Positions 58,279 to 64,000 of a DNA stretch of 64,000 bases are shown one piece after another; positions within the stretch are counted from its first letter, which is position 1, and every line of letters begins with the position of its first letter. Below the pieces are notes generated by a model, which made no database searches, was not told the DNA's origin, and saw only the letters and a list, made by a program, of their open reading frames with translations. The stretch is from Phycisphaerales bacterium (lineage in GTDB: Bacteria > Planctomycetota > Phycisphaerae > UBA1845), in NCBI GenBank assembly GCA_020852275.1, contig JADZBE010000001.1, forward strand, positions 1 through 64,000. Direction: 5' to 3'. A program made the position numbers and the translations under genes.

Positions 58279-60969
58279 ATGACCTTCATCGTCCTCATCG
58301 CGCTCGGCGCATCCATCACAGCGCTGGTCGTCGCCGTGCGCGCGAGGGATCGCTCGCAAGGGCTTGAGGCGCAGTTGGGCCGCATCGAACGGGAAGTCGC
58401 ACGTATCGCCCGAACCACTTCCACGGCTTCTGCGCCGCCGACGGAGCCTGCAGCGTTCGCCCCCGCGCCCATCGCGGCGCGGGGCATCGAAGCCAAGATC
58501 GACACGCTGCGCGGGCTGATGCGCGATGGGGTGCCGGCCCACGAGATGGCTCCAGACGAAGGCGCGGGGCCCGGCACGCCGACACGTCTGGAAACACTCG
58601 ACGAAACGGAAAGCACGCGAATGAGTCCGGTCGGCGCGCCTGTTCCGCTGCCGACTCCGCTCACGCCGCCATCCACACCTGCAGCGCTGAGGCGCCCAAC
58701 GCTTGAGGAGCAGATTGGCGCGCGACTGCCTGTGTACCTCGGTTCCATCGCGCTGTTCTTGGCGGTCGCGTTTCTCGTCAAGTACACGTTTGACAAGGGG
58801 CTGCTGACGCCGGTCGCGCGCGTGATGCTCGGCGCGGGCTTCGGGCTGGCGCTGCTTGGCGCGGGCGAGTGGTGGCGCAGGTCCGCCGCGCGGATCGCGC
58901 AGGGCGTCACGGCCGCGGGCGTGGCGGCGCTGTTCGCAAGCTGCCTGGCGGCGGTGAACCTCTACCACCTCGTCGGACGCACCACCGGATTCGGGTTGCT
59001 GGCGGGAACGACGGCGCTGGCGGTGTTGCTGTCTCTGCGGCAAGGCGCGTTCGTCGCGCTGCTGGGACTGATTGGCGGTTTCCTCACGCCGGCGCTGATA
59101 GGCTCGCAGGAGCCGCAGCCAGGACCGCTGTTTACTTATCTGTTTCTCCTTCAGTGCGGGCTGCACGTCGTGTCGCGAAAGCGGAACTGGTGGCCGCTCT
59201 CGGGGCTTACGTTGATCTGCGGGCTGATCTGGGCGGGCGTGTGGATGGCGATGTCCTATCGCCCGGCGGACAGCGCGTGGGTCGCACCGTTCCTGATGGG
59301 GTCGGTCGCCACATTCGTATGGAACACGCGCTCGCCGCGGTCCGGGCCCGCGGGGGACGCGCCGGACGGCGCGGTGATCTTCTCAATCTTCGGCGCGGCC
59401 GCGGGCATGACGATGCTGGCGGTTCTCGTCGGCGTCAGCGGGTTCGCGCCGATGGACTGGGCGTTTCTGGGCGTCCTCGGCGCGGGAGCGATGGTGCTCG
59501 CGCGGCGGGACGCGCGGTATGAGCCATTCGCGTGGCTGGCGGCCAGCGTCGGCGCGGCGGTCCTCCTTGCGTGGCATTTCCAATCGGAGGCGGTGGAGGT
59601 CCGCGTGTTCGCCTGGACGGCCGGGTCGTACGGACTGCTGTACGGCGGCGGTGCATACGCGGCGGCGTGGGGAGCGCGGCGTCCGTCGAACTGGAGCATT
59701 TTTTCCGTCACCGCATCCCTGGTGTACCTCCTGACCGCCCACATCGCTTTGCGGACAACACCGCCCCCGGTGATCGGTTGGGGCGGACTATGCGCACTTG
59801 CGGCCGCGGCGTATGCCGGCGGGACTGTTCCCGTATACCGCCGCCGAACCGATTGGGCGCAGGGCGAGAAGGCGCTTGCCGCATTGTGTACGGGAGTCAG
59901 CGTGCTGGTCAGCCTTGGCGCGTGGATGGAGTGGAAGCACGAGTGGATCGCCGTGTCGTGGTCCGCACAAATCGTAGCGCTGGTCCTGGTCGGCGCGCGA
60001 CTGTCCGTGCCCATCCTGCGGATGCTCGCGATGGTCATGGGAATCGCCGCGGTGGCCCGGCTCATTCAGCCCGGCGTGCTTGGTTATCCCATCAGCGAGA
60101 GCCTCGTCTTCAACTGGATCGGCTACGGCTGCGGTCTGCCGGCGCTTTGCTTCCTCTACGCGGCGTGGTTCCAGCGGCTTCGTGGAGACCGCGTGTTTTC
60201 CGAGTGGCTGTACGCCGGTTCGGTGTTGTCGGTGTTCCTGCTGGTCACGCTCGAAGCGCGGCATGTGTTTCATCCGCAAGTGATGGACCACGAGAGCGTC
60301 CTGTTCCGCGAATGGGTCGCGTATGTCAATGCATGGCTGGCGCTCGCGTTGCCCCTGCTGCTGATCGCGCGGCGCTGGCCTTTGGCGTCGCTGAAGGTGG
60401 CGGGCAGGATTGTGGCCGTGCTGGCGGGGCTGTCAGGCGTTCTGACACTGCTTCTGCGGTTCAACCCGCTGTGGGCGCATGAGTCGATGGGCGCCACACC
60501 TGTCGCCAATCTTCTGTTGCTGGTGTATGGCCTGCCCGCGCTGCTCATGGCATGGGTGGCGAAGTTGCTGCAGCGCGAAGGCGACGCGCCCGCCGCGCGA
60601 CTGGCCGGAGGCTGGACGCTGCTGTTCGTGTTTGTGCTGATCACGCTTCAGGTTCGCCAGGGGTTTCATGGCGATTTCCTCGACGGGCGGACGACGACAA
60701 ACGCGGAATGGTACGCCTACTCGGCGGCGTGGATCGTGCTCGGCACGCTGCTGCTGGTGCTGGGCATCCTCACGCGCGGGCTGGTGCTGCGCTGGGCGTC
60801 GCTGATCGTCATGCTCGCGGCCGTGGGGAAAGTCTTCCTGTCCGACACGTCGCACCTGCGCGACCTGTACCGCGTCGTGTCATTCCTCGGGCTGGGCGCA
60901 AGCCTGCTCCTGCTGGCGTTCCTGTATCAGCGATTCGTGTTCGCACGCGCGGACCGAAGCGACGGCTGA
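58279..60969 (+). CDS. DUF2339 multi-span membrane protein
   Basis: The protein has 896 residues. An N-terminal helix and coiled coil (ARDRSQGLEAQLGRIEREVA) and a Pro-rich linker precede EEQIGARLPVYLGSIALFLAVAFLVKY, the DUF2339 signature, followed by about 24 predicted membrane helices. Function unknown; suggested roles in other bacteria involve envelope maintenance. It starts directly after the 32-bp tandem repeats. Confidence 0.88.
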   Translation: MTFIVLIALGASITALVVAVRARDRSQGLEAQLGRIEREVARIARTTSTASAPPTEPAAFAPAPIAARGIEAKIDTLRGLMRDGVPAHEMAPDEGAGPGTPTRLETLDETESTRMSPVGAPVPLPTPLTPPSTPAALRRPTLEEQIGARLPVYLGSIALFLAVAFLVKYTFDKGLLTPVARVMLGAGFGLALLGAGEWWRRSAARIAQGVTAAGVAALFASCLAAVNLYHLVGRTTGFGLLAGTTALAVLLSLRQGAFVALLGLIGGFLTPALIGSQEPQPGPLFTYLFLLQCGLHVVSRKRNWWPLSGLTLICGLIWAGVWMAMSYRPADSAWVAPFLMGSVATFVWNTRSPRSGPAGDAPDGAVIFSIFGAAAGMTMLAVLVGVSGFAPMDWAFLGVLGAGAMVLARRDARYEPFAWLAASVGAAVLLAWHFQSEAVEVRVFAWTAGSYGLLYGGGAYAAAWGARRPSNWSIFSVTASLVYLLTAHIALRTTPPPVIGWGGLCALAAAAYAGGTVPVYRRRTDWAQGEKALAALCTGVSVLVSLGAWMEWKHEWIAVSWSAQIVALVLVGARLSVPILRMLAMVMGIAAVARLIQPGVLGYPISESLVFNWIGYGCGLPALCFLYAAWFQRLRGDRVFSEWLYAGSVLSVFLLVTLEARHVFHPQVMDHESVLFREWVAYVNAWLALALPLLLIARRWPLASLKVAGRIVAVLAGLSGVLTLLLRFNPLWAHESMGATPVANLLLLVYGLPALLMAWVAKLLQREGDAPAARLAGGWTLLFVFVLITLQVRQGFHGDFLDGRTTTNAEWYAYSAAWIVLGTLLLVLGILTRGLVLRWASLIVMLAAVGKVFLSDTSHLRDLYRVVSFLGLGASLLLLAFLYQRFVFARADRSDG

Positions 60970-61000
60970 ACAAGACAGAGAGTTCAATCACGGAGTCATC

Positions 61001-61200
61001 CGCAGATTTCGCAGATTTCGCAGATTAAAGACAGAATCGGGGTGCTTTTTTGCATTCTTGGAATGTAACAGTGGCCGAAGTTGTTTGTCACGGCCGATGT
61101 TTCAGCTCAAAACAACATGCTCTCTGCAACCGGGAATAATCTCGCGCGTGACTGCACTCCTTCCGTGCCCTCAATCTGCGAAATCTGCGTAATCTGTGGA
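61001..61200. repeat. Left flank block of the GxxExxY gene
   Basis: The 200-bp block starts with three 9-bp units CGCAGATT(T/A) (61001-61027) and ends with the same units inverted (61173-61200). Inside, AACAACATG lies at offset 110 and GACTGCACT at offset 149. It is homologous to 61697-61894. Confidence 0.75.
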
Positions 61201-61236
61201 TGACTCTCTTCGTCGTCCTCCCCAAGCTGCTCGGCA

Positions 61237-61671
61237 TCATCCAGGCTCAAGGCGGCCATCGTCGTCAGGCGGATGGACGCGTCGCTGAGTGAGTACAAAT
61301 CGCTTGAATTCGAGGCTTGGCGCGCCGAAGTTGAGCAGGAGTCCGCGCCCCATGCCGGTGGCCTTGAGGTAGTGGATGATCTGCGCCTCGTCCACTCCGC
61401 CTATTTGCTTGAGCGCCTTTAGTTCAAGGAGCACGTCTTCGTGCGCCACGAAGTCCGCGCGGTAGCCACAGTTGAGCCGTTGCGCCTTGTAGAAGACCGG
61501 GATATCGACCTCTTGCCGGTAGGGAATGCTCCGCGCATCCAGCTCCGCAGCCAGTGCCTCGTGGTAAACAGCTTCCAGGAAACCACAGCCTAGCTCTCGG
61601 TGTACTTCCATCGCTGCGCCAATAATCGCGTGTGTTTGAGGATCCCTGACGTATTGACTTACCGTGTTCAC
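61237..61671 (-). CDS. GxxExxY family protein (PD-(D/E)XK-like)
   Basis: The 144-residue product carries the family motif GCGFLEAVYHEALAAEL and the nuclease-like strand pattern YRADFVAHEDVLLELKAL (D...E-x-K). The C-terminal segment GLLLNFG...FKRFVL is also conserved in the family. The family belongs to the PD-(D/E)XK superfamily; enzymatic activity is not established. It is enclosed by two homologous 200-bp repeat blocks, which suggests that gene and flanks move or recombine as a cassette. Confidence 0.85.
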   Translation of the reverse strand: MNTVSQYVRDPQTHAIIGAAMEVHRELGCGFLEAVYHEALAAELDARSIPYRQEVDIPVFYKAQRLNCGYRADFVAHEDVLLELKALKQIGGVDEAQIIHYLKATGMGRGLLLNFGAPSLEFKRFVLTQRRVHPPDDDGRLEPG

Positions 61672-61696
61672 TACTCATCACTCCAAGGAGTTTTTC

Positions 61697-61894
61697 CGCA
61701 GATTACGCAGCTTGCGCAGATTGGGGAAAGAATGGAACAGTTCTTCCCATTCCAGACATCAAACTCTAATCGCGGTTGTTTATGATGGGTGTTCACTCGA
61801 TCTTGAACAACATGTTTCTGGTAAGTAGACACAGGCTTGAGCCGGACTGCACTTCCCCCCATCCTCCAATCTGCGAAATCTGCGTAATCTGCGG
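61697..61894. repeat. Right flank block of the GxxExxY gene
   Basis: The 198-bp block starts CGCAGATTACGCAGCTTG and ends with three inverted AATCTGCG-type units (61868-61894). AACAACATG is at offset 109 and GACTGCACT at offset 148, matching the left block. Confidence 0.75.
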
Positions 61895-61914
61895 ATAGAA
61901 TCTCCAGACTGAAG

Positions 61915-62766
61915 TCACGATGCCCGCTCCCGGATGCCTTCGTAGTCGATGGGGCGCTTTTCATTGAACGCCGCGATGCCCTCCTTCGTTTCCTCGGTGA
62001 GGTTGTTGATCGCCAGCCAGTCGCGGGCGTGGCCGATGGTCATGCTCCACGAGAAGTCCCGCCAGAAGTTGAGCTGCTGCTTGGTGTAGCGGATGCAGCC
62101 CGGGAGTTTGTGGATGAGTTTCTCGCACATCGCGTCCACGGCCGAGTCGAGCTGCGCGCGGGGCACGACCTGGTTGAGAAGCCCCCAGTCGAGCGCCTTC
62201 GCGGCGGGGATTTCCTCGCAGAGCATGAGGATCTCCCGCGCCCGCCGGTCGCCGACGATCAGCGGCAGCCACTGCGTCGCGCCGCCGGCCGGGACGCTGC
62301 CGCGCGCCGTGCCGACCTGGCGGATGTAGATGTCGTCCGCGGCGATGGCGAGGTCGCAGGCCATGTTGAACTCGTTGCCGCCGCCGACGGTGATGCCGTT
62401 GAGCCGGGCGACGGTGGGCTTGCCGATGTTGCGCAGGCGGTCGTGCGCGTCGATGAACGCGCCCATCCACTTCCAGTACGTCTGCGGATGCCCGACGCAC
62501 TGCTCGTGCTGCTCCTTGAGGTCCGCGCCGGTGCAGAACGCCTTGTCTCCCGCGCCCGTCAGGACGAGCACGGCGATGGAATCGTCAAGGGACGCATCAT
62601 GAAACGCGGCGGCCATTTCGTTCAGCGCCGCGTAGTCGAGCGCGTTATGCACCTCGGGTCGATTGAGAGTGACGGTGGCGCGCGCCCGCGTGCGCTGGTG
62701 CTTCTCGTAATGGATGCGCGTAAATCCGAAGGACGCCGCGTCGCGCGCGGAGATGGTGTCGCTCAT
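61915..62766 (-). CDS. Enoyl-CoA hydratase/isomerase family protein
   Basis: This 283-residue crotonase has LNRPEVHNALDYAALNEM, the oxyanion-hole region DKAFCTGADLKEQ and the glycine-rich GITVGGGNEFNMACDLAIA. The C-terminus EETKEGIAAFNEKRPIDYEG is conserved in the superfamily. The substrate could be an enoyl-CoA or a ring-type acyl-CoA; the sequence alone does not decide. It stands alone, with a heptamer repeat array upstream. Confidence 0.88.
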   Translation of the reverse strand: MSDTISARDAASFGFTRIHYEKHQRTRARATVTLNRPEVHNALDYAALNEMAAAFHDASLDDSIAVLVLTGAGDKAFCTGADLKEQHEQCVGHPQTYWKWMGAFIDAHDRLRNIGKPTVARLNGITVGGGNEFNMACDLAIAADDIYIRQVGTARGSVPAGGATQWLPLIVGDRRAREILMLCEEIPAAKALDWGLLNQVVPRAQLDSAVDAMCEKLIHKLPGCIRYTKQQLNFWRDFSWSMTIGHARDWLAINNLTEETKEGIAAFNEKRPIDYEGIRERAS

Positions 62767-62866
62767 GGTCTGTGCTCCTTGAAAATGATCGGGGCATGGT
62801 CCGAACCGACGGCGGCGAGGTCAAGCCGGAGGGCGTGCCTAAAGCGATAGCATCGGTCGGCTTGGC

Positions 62867-62929
62867 GGATTTCGGATGTCGGATTTCAAATGTTGGATTT
62901 CGGATTTCGGATTTCGGATGCCGGATTTC
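62867..62929. repeat. Nine 7-bp tandem repeats
   Basis: GGATTTC units repeat with an exact 7-bp period nine times (six perfect or near-perfect, with variants GGATGTC, AAATGTT and GGATGCC). It lies upstream of the enoyl-CoA hydratase gene. Confidence 0.8.
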
Positions 62930-63757
62930 AGGCGAGCGCAGTCTGTTCGGCTGCAGGCAACGCGCGAAATCTTCGGACAGCGGTGCGGGTGCATTTGCTT
63001 CTAACGCCGCGACGACCTGGAATGCGCGGTGCCTGAAGGGGTGGTGAGCAGCGCCGCTCAGGCTGATGACCCCATCGCGACGAGCGCGGTTCTGATCCCC
63101 GCGCGCAGAAGCGGGCCGAAGTCCGGACGTCCGTCCGCTCGCGCGGATCGGCGGGGCACATTTAGGCCGCTTGTCGCTGCTTTTCCACTGCAATTAGTTT
63201 CGCTTAAGTGACCCCGCGCGGACACTTGGTGCAACAAAAAGTGTGACCGTGCCGGCCGGGACTGTCGTACGCAGGTGCAGTTTCCGGGGGGGCGGGAGAG
63301 TGCGATGGCCCCGGCCGGACGTGCAGGAAACGATGAACGCGGCGCGAGGGTGGATCGCGGCGCCATGCCCGGCGAAAGGGTCGCGGATGGGAGGCATCGC
63401 GGTGGCCGCGGATGGCAAATCGCGGAAGCCAAGCTCGCGCCGGATCGCCGCCGGGGATCGACTTGCCTGCGTGGAACTTCGTCAAGGGGAGAGGGACGCG
63501 ACGGGCAGCGGAAGGTGAACCGGCCTGAAGGCGAACCGGGAGGGATCATGCCGAGGCGACAGAGGCGGCGCCTGTGACGCGCTCGGGGGGGGAGAAGCAG
63601 GGTACGGCGTCGGATCATCGGCAGGCGATCCGGCGCCGTTGCCATGCGCCGACTGCCGCGTAACCAAGTGGCGACGCGGCACGGGAGGAGTAGAATCCCG
63701 TCGGGGCCAGACCGTTTGTCGAAAACGCACGCTTGACGCTGCGCCCCGGGGGTTCGC
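62930..63757. other. Non-coding spacer
   Basis: A long intergenic region, high in GC. Overlapping open frames on both strands lack protein-like composition. No RNA gene was recognised. Confidence 0.45.
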
Positions 63758-64000
63758 ATGGCCAACGTGAAGATCGACGCGGTGGGGCTGGACGAGCTGG
63801 ACCTCGTCTGTGACCTCTACAGCCAGGTGTTTCAGCCGCCGCAGGCGAAGGACTACTTCAAGCGCCGGCTCGACGCGCACCGCGTCTGGCTCATGATGGT
63901 CGCGGAGCTGGAGCGCCGCCCGGTCGGCTTCCTCGTCGGGTATGAGCTGCGCTACACGACGTATTACGCCTGGCTGATCGGCGTGGCGCCGGAGGCGCGG
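63758..64000 (+). CDS. GNAT-type acetyltransferase, N-terminal part
   Basis: The window ends after 81 codons. The product begins MANVKIDAVGLDELDLVCDL and continues to RRPVGFLVGYELR...YYAWLIGVAPEAR, where the last residues correspond to the GNAT acetyl-CoA-binding strand. The acetylated substrate is unknown. Confidence 0.75.
   Translation, partial: MANVKIDAVGLDELDLVCDLYSQVFQPPQAKDYFKRRLDAHRVWLMMVAELERRPVGFLVGYELRYTTYYAWLIGVAPEAR

Overview
The window looks like a high-GC planctomycete (Planctomycetota), from either a genome or a metagenomic contig. Pointers are a PEP-CTERM-anchored protein, two small membrane proteins with planctomycete-style CxxC clusters (one with a CGYDLRG zinc ribbon), a WD40-bearing Ser/Thr kinase next to an ECF sigma factor, a dockerin-like Rhs protein and a DUF2339 membrane protein. 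No rRNA is present, so the lineage cannot be fixed more closely.

Region 1 (1-7.6 kb): the 3' part of a giant Rhs/YD-repeat protein with an AT-richer metallopeptidase-like tip, followed 14 bp later by a BNR-propeller lipoprotein. Next come a scar of three unrelated transposase remnants (ISL3, IS66, IS5-like) and a small CGYDLRG membrane protein.

Region 2 (about 7.7-44.5 kb): an integrated, plasmid-like mobilizable element. It carries a giant methylase-helicase, an iteron/RepL replicon, parA with a small partner, a leading-region-like block of short genes with two toxin-antitoxin pairs and a DNA methylase, a MobF relaxase, an FHA / WD40-kinase / ECF-sigma cargo block, a resolvase with a res-like site, a LRR-ROCO GTPase, a SprT-like protein, ParB, a VirD4-type coupling ATPase, a string of tiny membrane proteins, a J-domain protein and a large serine integrase. 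The integrase reading frame ends inside the 3' end of a tRNA-Pro gene, which marks the right junction. No VirB4 or other type IV secretion subunit is visible, so transfer would need a helper. The left end is not resolved; it is probably between 7.6 and 8.2 kb. Two families of non-coding repeats lie in this element: three copies of a ~162-bp structured element (18.6, 20.1 and 21.2 kb) with compensatory changes in one stem, and two copies of a leader element ending in a hairpin just before the start codons of two unrelated small genes.

Region 3 (44.5-64 kb): chromosomal housekeeping and surface genes. These are queE, a large lipoprotein with a G11 tract, a secreted subtilase, a methyltransferase, a choloylglycine-hydrolase-like Ntn hydrolase, coaD, an MFS transporter, a DUF2339 protein, a GxxExxY-family gene enclosed by two homologous ~200-bp repeat blocks, an enoyl-CoA hydratase and the start of a GNAT acetyltransferase. 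The spacers here hold tandem and dispersed repeats and hairpin arrays. All assignments come from reading the sequence; no database search was run.
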